Assembly: GCA_023433825.1 (NCBI GenBank)
Contig: JAEYTU010000529.1
Coordinates: forward strand, 1-6,980
Reading direction: 5' to 3'
Length of the DNA stretch: 6,980 nucleotides
Source: Planctomycetota bacterium
Lineage (GTDB): Bacteria > Planctomycetota > UBA1135 > UBA2386
Shown here: positions 1 to 5,518 of the stretch, in pieces
Position numbering within the stretch: position 1 is the first letter of the stretch
Layout of the letters: every line of letters begins with the position of its first letter
The notes under the pieces: model-generated
What the model saw: the letters and a program-made list of their open reading frames with translations, nothing else
Databases searched by the model: none
What the model was told of the DNA's origin: nothing
Translations under genes and position numbers: made by a program

Positions 1-1
1 G

Positions 2-730
2 CGCCTGACGATCCCTGCACCCGAGCCGACGCCGGCGAAGTTGCGCAACGTCGTCGCGCTGCTGCCCGGCAGCGGCCCCGGCTACGTCGTGCTGAGCGCG
101 CACTACGACCACGTCGGCGTCGGTCTGCCGGTCGACGGCGACGCGATCCACAACGGTGCCGACGACAACGCGACCGGCGTCACGGCGGTCGTGGCCATCG
201 CGCAGGCACTGACGAAGGCGAAGGTCACGCCGAAGCGCGGGATCGTGTTCGTCTGCTTCAGCGCCGAGGAGAAGGGACTGCTCGGCTCGCGCGCGTTCGC
301 CGAGCGCCCGCCGTTCCCGCTCGCCGAAGTCGCCGCGAACGTCAACCTCGAGATGCTCGGGCGTCCACAGCCGGACGAACGCGAGCGCGCGTGGGTGACC
401 GGCCGCGATCTGTCGGACTTCGAGGCGAGAGTCCGGCCGGGGCTCGAGCGCGAGGGAATCGCCGTCGTCCCGTTCCCGATGCACGCGCAGTTGTTCGCTG
501 CCTCCGACAACGCGTCGTTTGTCGCGAAGGGCGTCGTCGCGCACTCGATCAGCGCCGGGCACCTGCACGGCGACTATCACCAGCCCGGCGACGAGACCGA
601 CAAGATCGACGTGCCGCACATGACGAAGGTCGTCCGGGGACTGCTGCGCGCCGTCGTCGACCTCGCCGATGCGGAGACCGCCCCGCGTTGGAACGAGGCT
701 GGCTTGCGGCGCATCGGCCAGCCGCGGTGA
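2..730 (+). CDS. M28-family zinc aminopeptidase/carboxypeptidase, 3' part (left end cut by window)
   Basis: The open frame runs from the window edge, so the N-terminus (probably with a signal peptide and any PA domain) is missing. The visible part is the co-catalytic two-zinc peptidase domain of family M28, which removes single amino acids from peptides and is usually exported or periplasmic. The metal-site motifs are in order: HYDH (first His codon at 101-103), GADDNATG (155-178), the tandem glutamates of FSAEEKG (266-271, general base then ligand), NLEMLGR (Glu at 350-352) and DYHQPGD (His at 578-580). In characterised M28 enzymes the fourth ligand is usually Asp (NLDMxGR); here it is Glu, a conservative change that should still bind metal. 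Third-position G+C is about 96% in a hand-counted stretch, the native style of this genome. The substrate cannot be told from sequence. The gene ends 9 bases before the end of the convergent gene. Confidence 0.93.
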   Translation, partial: RLTIPAPEPTPAKLRNVVALLPGSGPGYVVLSAHYDHVGVGLPVDGDAIHNGADDNATGVTAVVAIAQALTKAKVTPKRGIVFVCFSAEEKGLLGSRAFAERPPFPLAEVAANVNLEMLGRPQPDERERAWVTGRDLSDFEARVRPGLEREGIAVVPFPMHAQLFAASDNASFVAKGVVAHSISAGHLHGDYHQPGDETDKIDVPHMTKVVRGLLRAVVDLADAETAPRWNEAGLRRIGQPR

Positions 731-739
731 CCGCGTCGG

Positions 740-1042
740 TCAGTCGAGGTCGAACGGGTTCGTCGGCTTCTTCCCCGCCTCGCCGGCCTCGTCGACCTCT
801 TCCTTGGCCTTCTCGAACAGGTCGGCGAGTCGCTCCTGCTGCCGCTTGTGCTTGCGCGCGGCGTCGCCGAACACGTGGTCGAGGCGCTCGGACTCGTGTT
901 TGTGCTCGCCGATCAGCGCATCGAGGTCCTTCCCACCGAGCGCGTCACTCGGTTTGACGGCGCGCGCCTCCCCGGTACGGACGTCCAGCTCGATCCGCTT
1001 GCGACAGCACGGGCACGCAAACTCGAACAGATCCTTTCGCAT
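740..1042 (-). CDS. small CPCC zinc-knuckle protein with charged C-terminal helix (conserved hypothetical)
   Basis: This is a 100-residue protein read on the minus strand. I chose the ATG at 1042 because the cysteine motif follows at once and an AGGA sequence lies about 10 bases upstream. The open frame continues far upstream, but only as an antisense shadow of the sigma factor gene. Residues 6-22 (FEFACPCCRKRIELDVR) look like a one-sided zinc ribbon, with CPCC at residues 10-13 and then a beta hairpin. Residues 36-90 are a strongly charged, probably helical or coiled-coil segment rich in Lys, Glu, Asp and Arg, and the protein ends with NPFDLD. I recall small proteins of this layout (CPCC, xIDxxTG, charged helix, NPFDxD end) in several Gram-negative phyla without assigned function. 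With only one Cys pair, zinc binding would need dimerisation or extra ligands such as His48 and His50. No function is assigned. Confidence 0.8.
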   Translation of the reverse strand: MRKDLFEFACPCCRKRIELDVRTGEARAVKPSDALGGKDLDALIGEHKHESERLDHVFGDAARKHKRQQERLADLFEKAKEEVDEAGEAGKKPTNPFDLD

Positions 1043-1106
1043 GATCGCACGTTCCTGCACGGCGCAGCGTCGAAGCCGCGTTCCGGTCGGTATCTTGCCG
1101 GCCCGC

Positions 1107-1150
1107 CGTGCACGCGCACCAGTGACTCGTGCACGCGCACCAGTGACTCG
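1107..1150. repeat. 21-bp tandem direct repeat, 2.1 copies
   Basis: Positions 1109-1129 and 1130-1150 are identical over 21 bases, and the two bases before them also keep the period (1107-1108 match 1128-1129). Each copy contains the dyad GTGCacgcGCAC (1108-1119 and 1129-1140). The period is two turns of B-DNA, so both dyads would face the same side of the helix, as paired operator sites often do. It lies 65-110 bases upstream of the CPCC gene start. It could be a regulator binding site for either divergent gene or a simple replication-slippage duplication; the sequence alone does not decide. Confidence 0.85.
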
Positions 1151-1164
1151 ATCGTGGACGTGAA

Positions 1165-1243
1165 CCCATCGCAGCCCGCGATCGGGCCGCAGCCCAAGGT
1201 CTTCGCGCTGCGCGCGAAGACCGAAATCGCGGGCCGCGATGGG
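1165..1243 (-). repeat. nested inverted repeat able to form a three-way junction (possible structured RNA or cruciform)
   Basis: The outer arms 1165-1182 and 1226-1243 are complementary at 17 of 18 positions. The single mismatch (A1173 opposite C1235 on the plus strand) becomes a G-U wobble in minus-strand RNA, giving an uninterrupted 18-bp helix. Inside sits a perfect 10-bp hairpin (1198-1207 with 1213-1222, 5-base loop) and a small 4-bp hairpin (1184-1187 with 1192-1195). Together they make a compact three-way junction with very short linkers. The wobble suggests the minus strand is the transcribed one, so this could lie in the 5' leader of the CPCC gene, about 120 bases before its ATG, or be a small RNA. 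A DNA-level role (cruciform, protein site, remnant of a dispersed palindromic element) is equally possible. No T-run follows, so it is not a standard terminator. Confidence 0.6.
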
Positions 1244-1375
1244 ACAGTGCTTGCCGGGGCCTACCGTGCCGCTCGCGACACCGTCCTCAAACGGACACTG
1301 CCAATGAACGAACCCGAGGAACAGTTGCGCCACGCGAGGGATCGCGGCACTACCGGCCCAGCCAAGCAGACTCCA

Positions 1376-1400
1376 GGAACCGGCGCCGACGCTCGTCGTT
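1376..1400 (+). promoter_or_regulatory. possible ECF-type promoter (GGAACC, 15-base spacer, CGTT)
   Basis: GGAACC at 1376-1381 resembles the -35 element recognised by many ECF sigma factors, and CGTT at 1397-1400 could serve as the -10 with a 15-base spacer. It would place the transcription start only a few bases before the ATG at 1415, which fits self-activation of a sigma operon. The motif is short and would occur by chance in GC-rich DNA, so support is weak. If real, it argues against the longer protein starting at 1304. Confidence 0.2.
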
Positions 1401-1414
1401 CGGTGCCCGAAGTC

Positions 1415-2062
1415 ATGCAGCAGGTTCGTTTGGACCTTCACCCCGGGGTCGATCACACCGGCGGGGGGGAGGTCGCAGCCGACGACCCGGAACGCGCGAC
1501 GGTTGCAGCGGCGATGACCGGCGACCGCGATGCGTTCCAGGCACTCGTCGAACGCCACCAACACCGAGTGTTCGGTCTGGTGCTGCGGATGCTCCGCTGC
1601 GACCGAGACACGGCAGCCGACCTCTCGCAAGAGGTCTTCTTGAAGCTCTATCGCGGGCTGCCCGGCTTCGACGGAAGCGATCGATTCGTGCAGTGGCTGA
1701 ACAAGATCACGGTGAACGTCTGCATCGGCGAGGTCCGCAGACGCCGCACGCAGAAGCGCGGTCGGTGGACCTGGTCCCTCGACGCGCCGGTCGCTGGCAC
1801 CGACGACCTCTTCCTGGATCCGGCGTCCGCAGAGCGCGAACCGCACGAACGAGTGCACCACCGCGACATCGTCACGGCCGTCGAGCGCGCCGTCGCCGGG
1901 CTGCCCGACGAGTTCCGCGAGTGCGTCCTGCTGCGCGACCTTCAAAACCTCAGCTACGAGGAGATCGCCGACGTCATGGGGCTTCCGGCGGGCACCGTTC
2001 GATCCCGGATCCATCGCGGGCGTGCGATCTTGCAGAAGGTCCTCGAGGAGTACCGACCATGA
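1415..2062 (+). CDS. ECF-subfamily RNA polymerase sigma factor
   Basis: This 215-residue protein directs RNA polymerase to a dedicated promoter set in the cytoplasm. Region 2 spans about residues 38-110: DAFQALVERHQHRVFGLVL is the first helix, DLSQEVFLKLYR (69-80) the polymerase-binding helix, and FVQWLNKITVNVCIGEVRRR (91-110) the -10 recognition segment. Region 4 spans about residues 152-213: LPDEFRECVLLRD, then the helix-turn-helix LSYEEIADVMGLPAGTVRSRIHRGR. The size matches ECF factors (about 170-220). I chose the ATG at 1415 because the fold begins about 25 residues later. The in-frame ATG at 1304 would add 37 residues with no domain and poorer codon bias. Neither has a clear ribosome binding site. 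The stop overlaps the start of the anti-sigma gene (ATGA), so the two are translationally coupled. The ECF group cannot be assigned by eye. Confidence 0.92.
   Translation: MQQVRLDLHPGVDHTGGGEVAADDPERATVAAAMTGDRDAFQALVERHQHRVFGLVLRMLRCDRDTAADLSQEVFLKLYRGLPGFDGSDRFVQWLNKITVNVCIGEVRRRRTQKRGRWTWSLDAPVAGTDDLFLDPASAEREPHERVHHRDIVTAVERAVAGLPDEFRECVLLRDLQNLSYEEIADVMGLPAGTVRSRIHRGRAILQKVLEEYRP
2045..2050 (+). promoter_or_regulatory. ribosome binding site of the anti-sigma gene
   Basis: GAGGAG ends 8 bases before the ATG at 2059, inside the last codons of the sigma factor gene. It is the clearest Shine-Dalgarno sequence I see in the window and fixes the start of the anti-sigma gene at the ATGA overlap. 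Confidence 0.65.
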
Positions 2063-3504
2063 AGCGCTTGGACTTGCTCGGCGACCACCACGACGACGAA
2101 CGATTCGCGGACTGGGTCGACGACCGGATGGACGCCGAGGACCGCGCCGCGTTCGAAGCCGAGTTGGCACGCAACCCGCGCCTGCGCGCGCGGCTGGATG
2201 CGTACGTCACGACCGTCGGCCTCGTGCGAAAGACGTTGCAGCGCGCGCCGGAGGCACGGGTCCGGGCGCCGGTCGACTTCGTCGCGCAGGTCATGGCGGC
2301 GACGCCGCGCCAGCGGAGCCCGGTCGGGTGGTGGGTGCCGTTGGTCGCGAGTGCGGTGGCCGCTGGGTTCCTGGTCGCGGCGTTCCTGTGGTTCCGTGAG
2401 CTGCAGACGGCGATGCCGGCGCCGGCGCCGCAGATGGACGTCGCGATGGGCGACGCGGAAGTGCCGCGGGACGAACTTCGTGCGGAGGGTGGGGCGGACG
2501 GCGAAGCGCCGGTGCGAGAGTCCGACGCCGCCCGCACGGCGGAGCGAGCCGACGAGCGGGCGAAAGCGCCGTCGACGGAGCAAGGTCTGTTCGGTCGTGT
2601 GCGTCGGATCGGCAGTGGCGCGCCGCCTCCGGAGGCGCGTCCGATCGACCGTGCGAACGACGCCGACGGCGGCGCGGAACCCGGCGCGTTCGGAGGCCGC
2701 GCCGGCGAACGCGAGGGTGCCCGGGTCGCCGATCGCCGGAAATCGGGGGACGCAGAGACGACCGGCGAATGGGGCGTCGACGGCGCGACACTGCTCGTCG
2801 CCTACGTCGCACCTGTCCGCGGTGAGGCTGGTGCGACGCCCGCATGGTTGCAGTCCCTCGTGGCCGACGGCTCGAGCGAGACGGCGCCGCGCGTCGACGT
2901 TCAGCCGCTCAGCCTGTACTTCCTCCCGCCGTTCGTCGGTCAACCGGTCGAACTCGCCGACGAGCGCTCGAAAGACAAAGACGAGGTCACGGGATCGACG
3001 GCGCGGCCGCGGGCGTCGCGCGGCACGCCGCGCGGTGGCGGGAACCCTTCGGCGAGCGGTCCGGCGACACCGGGACCACGGGGGGCGAACGCTCCGGGTT
3101 CGCCGACGCAACCGCAGCCGAAACCGGACGCGCCGTCGGGTGCGCCCGACGCGCGCGTGCAGCTCGTGGCTCCGGACGCACCGGTCGTCGCGCCGACGTT
3201 CGCACTCGAGGCAAGCGACCAGGTCAATCTGCTGCGCGGGACCGAGGCGGAACTCGCCGCGGCGACGCGCCGACTCGGCGAGGCCGTTCAGTCGGCCGGC
3301 GGTCGGCTCGACGTGATGCTGCGGACGCTGCGTCCCGAACTGCGCGAGCAAGTTGGCTCGTGGCTTTCCGAGGTTCCGACGAAGGATGCCGCGGAGCGGC
3401 AGGTCATCTTGGTCGTGCGCGGCGCTGCGCCGACGGCCACCGGAACGTCACCGGCCGGCGAGAAGCCAGCGCCGGTGAAGCCCGATCCGAACAAGGATCG
3501 GTGA
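2059..3504 (+). CDS. single-pass membrane anti-sigma factor, zinc-less type, with long extracytoplasmic region
   Basis: A 481-residue protein coupled to the sigma gene by an ATGA overlap; by position and layout it should sequester that sigma factor at the inner membrane. Residues 12-62 (DDERFADWVDDRMDAEDRAAF and following) resemble the N-terminal sigma-binding helices of anti-sigma proteins. The HxxxCxxC zinc motif is absent and I see no cysteine in the whole protein. One transmembrane helix lies at about residues 91-112 (WWVPLVASAVAAGFLVAAFLWF), after a basic segment, so the N-terminus is cytoplasmic. Outside there is a charged, disordered-looking stretch (about 120-235) and a beta-like segment (240-300, ATLLVAYVAP and VQPLSLYFLPP). 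A Gly/Pro/Arg-rich linker follows (302-365), then a helix-strand segment (380-455, ending VILVVRG) and a Pro/Lys tail. Most anti-sigma proteins are 200-250 residues, so the exterior is unusually large and may sense a signal or be cut by proteases. Confidence 0.83.
   Translation: MKRLDLLGDHHDDERFADWVDDRMDAEDRAAFEAELARNPRLRARLDAYVTTVGLVRKTLQRAPEARVRAPVDFVAQVMAATPRQRSPVGWWVPLVASAVAAGFLVAAFLWFRELQTAMPAPAPQMDVAMGDAEVPRDELRAEGGADGEAPVRESDAARTAERADERAKAPSTEQGLFGRVRRIGSGAPPPEARPIDRANDADGGAEPGAFGGRAGEREGARVADRRKSGDAETTGEWGVDGATLLVAYVAPVRGEAGATPAWLQSLVADGSSETAPRVDVQPLSLYFLPPFVGQPVELADERSKDKDEVTGSTARPRASRGTPRGGGNPSASGPATPGPRGANAPGSPTQPQPKPDAPSGAPDARVQLVAPDAPVVAPTFALEASDQVNLLRGTEAELAAATRRLGEAVQSAGGRLDVMLRTLRPELREQVGSWLSEVPTKDAAERQVILVVRGAAPTATGTSPAGEKPAPVKPDPNKDR
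3482..3501 (+). terminator. hairpin at the end of the anti-sigma gene
   Basis: A perfect 7-bp stem (3482-3488 with 3495-3501) with a 6-base loop lies directly before the TGA stop codon. It encodes the last residues of the protein and no T-run follows, so it may only assist termination or protect the 3' end of the transcript. Confidence 0.25.
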
Positions 3505-3787
3505 GCGCGCTCGACGAGTGACGGAAGCCCGAGCGTGGCGACGACGTGCACCGTCGTCGATGGTACGTGTGGTGCGTCGGATCGGCTGCAGTCCGGCCCG
3601 CGCAGCCAACGTGCTACGTGCCCACCGAGAAAACGACATCGCGTGTCTCCCCGACACTGGATCCGACCACAGACGAGTGTGGCGCTCGAAGACGGCCCCG
3701 AGCGCACGGCACGGTTGCCCAGTGACAGGCATTCGGGCGGGCGTCGACGACATCCGGAGGCGGCGCGGCAGCGCGCGTCGATTCGCA
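3505..3787. other. spacer with no convincing gene
   Basis: This stretch lies between the sigma operon and the two-gene cassette. A plus-strand frame in phase with the downstream gene is open from the GTG at 3518, but its peptide is Arg-rich and featureless, and third-position composition does not look coding. I see a hairpin at 3539-3559 and no clear promoter, although the cassette's promoter should lie here if it is transcribed independently. Confidence 0.55.
3539..3559 (+). terminator. hairpin, possible terminator of the sigma/anti-sigma operon
   Basis: A perfect 8-bp stem (3539-3546 with 3552-3559) and a 5-base loop lie 35 bases after the anti-sigma stop codon. The stem is GC-rich and stable, but no run of T follows, so intrinsic termination is uncertain. 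Confidence 0.35.
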
Positions 3788-4165
3788 GTGTGGAACGTTC
3801 AGTACGTCGGGAGTCCGCATCACAAACGCCGACCGTGGTTCGGTCAGAACCCGTCGACTCGCAGCGACAAGACGGAATGCCCATCCGACCTCGACCCGTC
3901 GCACGTCGTGGCCGTACTGCAAGCTGCGATCGCAGACTCGATCCGCGCACTTCGCCACTCGATCGATCCGGAAGGGGTGCCTCCGCGGTATGTGTGGGGG
4001 CGTTCTGAATTCATGACGACTGCAGGGCGGGTGCGCGAAATCGTTTGGGAGGCGAGGTGCAGCAACCGAGACATCCCTGCGTACCACGCGTATCCCATCC
4101 GTCGCGACCGACACAGCGACACGATGCCCATAGACGTCGAAGAGCAGTTGTGGCCGGACGAATGA
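3788..4165 (+). CDS. small partner protein with YVGSPHHK / DKTxCP / YHAYP motifs, first gene of the cassette
   Basis: A 125-residue protein of unknown function if the GTG at 3788 is the start. I chose it because recognisable sequence begins here (WNVQYVGSPHHKRRPWFGQ). In-frame alternatives at 3722 (GTG), 3560 (ATG) and 3518 (GTG) add only Arg-rich sequence, and none has a clear ribosome binding site. Three short motifs stand out: YVGSPHHK near residues 5-12, SDKTECPSD in the middle, and YHAYPIRRD near the end, after VWGR and a W-E-A-R-C strand. I recall small proteins with this motif order next to long ImmA/IrrE-like genes, in settings suggestive of accessory or defence functions; this is recall, not a search. 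Third-position G+C is about 73% by hand count against about 96% in the M28 gene, a sign of transfer or relaxed composition. It overlaps the next gene by ATGA, so the two products are probably made in linked amounts and may interact. Confidence 0.62.
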   Translation: MWNVQYVGSPHHKRRPWFGQNPSTRSDKTECPSDLDPSHVVAVLQAAIADSIRALRHSIDPEGVPPRYVWGRSEFMTTAGRVREIVWEARCSNRDIPAYHAYPIRRDRHSDTMPIDVEEQLWPDE

Positions 4166-5508
4166 AGTTGGAGTGGACGCCGCTCGAGGCAGCCGACGCG
4201 AACCAGCCGGCCGTGTCTGCGACATGGGCGAGTCTTCGGATCGAGATCGAGGAGGCGGGGCGTTCGCAATCGTTGACCCGAGTGCTCGACAGGGTGGCGC
4301 GGACCGAACGTCGCGAGGTGTACGGGACGGTTCTGCCTCTCGCGGAGTGGATCGCCCGCTGTTGGCACTCCCTGTTTTCATCCCACCTCGTCCGGCCTCC
4401 GCAGAGCGCGAGTCGCCACGAGCGCGCGACGTTCGACTCGACGCATCGATGGCGCGCGTGCGGCGAGGGGACTGCGGTCCCCGATGCCGAGTTCGCGCCT
4501 CTCGACGACATGCATGTCGAGTGCCGGTGGATCGGTTCGTCCGGAGACGACTCCGACGAGTTCGAGCGCGTCCTGTTCCTGACGCACGGCGAGTCGGTGC
4601 TGGTGCGGAAGCAACTTCGCGAGGTCTTCGCCGACTTCGTCCAAGGCGTCCTCGCTCGGCTCGGCGACGTCGCTCCCAGCGATCCCCGCACCGTTGAACT
4701 GCGTTCGCTGTGGTCGACGGCTTCCGACCCCTCGAATGCCGATCACGCAGGCGTCCGACTGTGCGCGCGCCTCGGACATCACTGGTGGGCGTTGACGGTG
4801 CCGGAGCGGCAGAAGTTCGCGGCGCGCGCGCAGACCCCGCCCAATCCGATCGCGGACGCCGGAGTCGAACTCGCGTCTGGCATCTCGGAGTGGGACGTCT
4901 GGCACGCGGAGTCGACGGAGATCTGGAACCGCTGCGTCGACGCGGCCCCAGCGCCGACCCAATGGCGACAGCTGCGCACCTCGATGTCGATCGATGCCGT
5001 GCCGGGACCGACTCGCTCGCCGTGGAAACGTGGCTGGGATGCGGCGCGCGAGTTGCGTGAGCATGCGCGGGTTCCGGCGGACCAACCGTGGGGTGCGCAG
5101 GAGATCGTGGACGCGATCGGCGTCGACTCCGTGCAATTGCGGAATGGGAATGCGCGGTCGATCCTCGGATGGTCTGCCGGGCGCAGGCCGCTGATCGCGA
5201 GCCCGCCCAGAGGAACCCCGACCGTTCGATTCGCGGGCGTCCGCGATCTCTACCCACTCCTGTTCCTGGGCGACCCTTCGCGGGACTTCGCTTGCGTGCT
5301 TTCAGAGCGAATCGCGGGCGTCCTGCCAGTCGCAAACGCGTTCGCCGCTGAACTGTTGGCGCCTGTCGAGAGGATCAGGACCGAAATCGCCGGAAGAGTT
5401 CGCATCGACGGCGACGAACTCGCCGAGATCGCGGATCGAGTCGACGCACCGTTACGGTGCGTTCGGCATCAAGTGGTGAATCACCAACTCAGCACGCTGG
5501 TCTTCTGA
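4162..5508 (+). CDS. long ImmA/IrrE-like protein with degenerate metallopeptidase site
   Basis: A 448-residue protein starting at the ATG that overlaps the previous stop. The frame is open upstream to 4045, but that part lies inside the other gene. The N-terminal part has landmarks I associate with the long ImmA/IrrE-type family: LPLAEWIARCWHSL (58-71), HRWRACGEGTAVPD (95-108), then a strand/helix pair FLTHGESVLVRKQLREVFADFVQGVLARL (139-167). The C-terminal part matches the ImmA/IrrE domain: ANAFAAELLAPVERIR (391-406) is the conserved helix after the active site, and LRCVRHQVVNHQL (431-443) its usual ending. The zinc motif HExxH should lie just before, but the matching segment is RDFACVLSERIAG (374-386), with neither histidine, so peptidase activity is unlikely. 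The N-terminus carries no XRE helix-turn-helix that I can see. It may be a sensor, scaffold or repressor-binding protein acting with the small partner. The family call is fairly firm; the role is inference. Confidence 0.82.
   Translation: MKLEWTPLEAADANQPAVSATWASLRIEIEEAGRSQSLTRVLDRVARTERREVYGTVLPLAEWIARCWHSLFSSHLVRPPQSASRHERATFDSTHRWRACGEGTAVPDAEFAPLDDMHVECRWIGSSGDDSDEFERVLFLTHGESVLVRKQLREVFADFVQGVLARLGDVAPSDPRTVELRSLWSTASDPSNADHAGVRLCARLGHHWWALTVPERQKFAARAQTPPNPIADAGVELASGISEWDVWHAESTEIWNRCVDAAPAPTQWRQLRTSMSIDAVPGPTRSPWKRGWDAARELREHARVPADQPWGAQEIVDAIGVDSVQLRNGNARSILGWSAGRRPLIASPPRGTPTVRFAGVRDLYPLLFLGDPSRDFACVLSERIAGVLPVANAFAAELLAPVERIRTEIAGRVRIDGDELAEIADRVDAPLRCVRHQVVNHQLSTLVF
5444..5462 (+). 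repeat. 8-bp hairpin inside the 3' end of the ImmA/IrrE-like gene
   Basis: A perfect 8-bp stem (5444-5451 with 5455-5462) and a 3-base loop lie within codons of the conserved C-terminus. It is followed by the terminator-like hairpin at 5491-5518 and may be part of a 3'-end structure, or may be chance in GC-rich coding DNA. Confidence 0.4.
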
Positions 5509-5518
5509 CCCGCGTGCT
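5491..5518. terminator. bidirectional terminator-like hairpin between convergent genes
   Basis: Outer arms AGCACGC (5491-5497) and GCGTGCT (5512-5518) pair perfectly. After one mismatch, GGTC (5499-5502) pairs with GACC (5507-5510) around a TTCT loop. The hairpin spans the plus-strand stop (5506-5508) and touches the minus-strand stop (5518-5520), so one symmetrical element could end both transcripts. There is no T-run on either side. Confidence 0.5.

Larger units (their letters stand above)
1043..1414. other. structured intergenic region between divergent genes
   Basis: This stretch separates the starts of the minus-strand CPCC gene and the plus-strand sigma operon, so both promoters should lie here. 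An open frame continues through it on the plus strand, but the predicted peptide has no recognisable domain and third-position G+C is weaker than in the flanking genes, so I treat it as non-coding. The exception is the possible N-terminal extension of the sigma factor from the ATG at 1304. It holds a 21-bp tandem repeat and a large nested inverted repeat, listed separately. I see no convincing sigma-70 type -35/-10 pair. Confidence 0.6.

Noticed and set aside
728..742. Short inverted repeat (5-bp arms) over the convergent stops of the M28 and CPCC genes
   Set aside because: The stem is too short to call a terminator in DNA of this G+C content.
848..1414. Upstream extension of the sigma factor frame
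   Set aside because: It overlaps the CPCC gene on the other strand and crosses the repeats, and shows no domain. The tandem repeat happens to be a multiple of three, so it does not break the frame.
740..2170. Long minus-strand open frame (476 codons) across the sigma factor gene
   Set aside because: Only its last 100 codons (the CPCC protein) look real. The rest is antisense to the sigma factor, kept open by high GC.
1954..3351. Arg-rich minus-strand frame opposite the anti-sigma gene
   Set aside because: Composition is that of a GC-rich shadow, whereas the plus-strand frame has coupled start, Shine-Dalgarno, transmembrane helix and anti-sigma layout.
3518..3787. Longer N-terminus of the small cassette protein
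   Set aside because: The peptide is Arg-rich and featureless, includes the codons of a perfect hairpin, and recognisable sequence begins only at WNVQYVGSP.
3614..5335. 573-codon minus-strand frame opposite the cassette
   Set aside because: It is an Arg/Ser/Pro-rich shadow with no motif. The plus strand carries recognisable family motifs and the ATGA junction.
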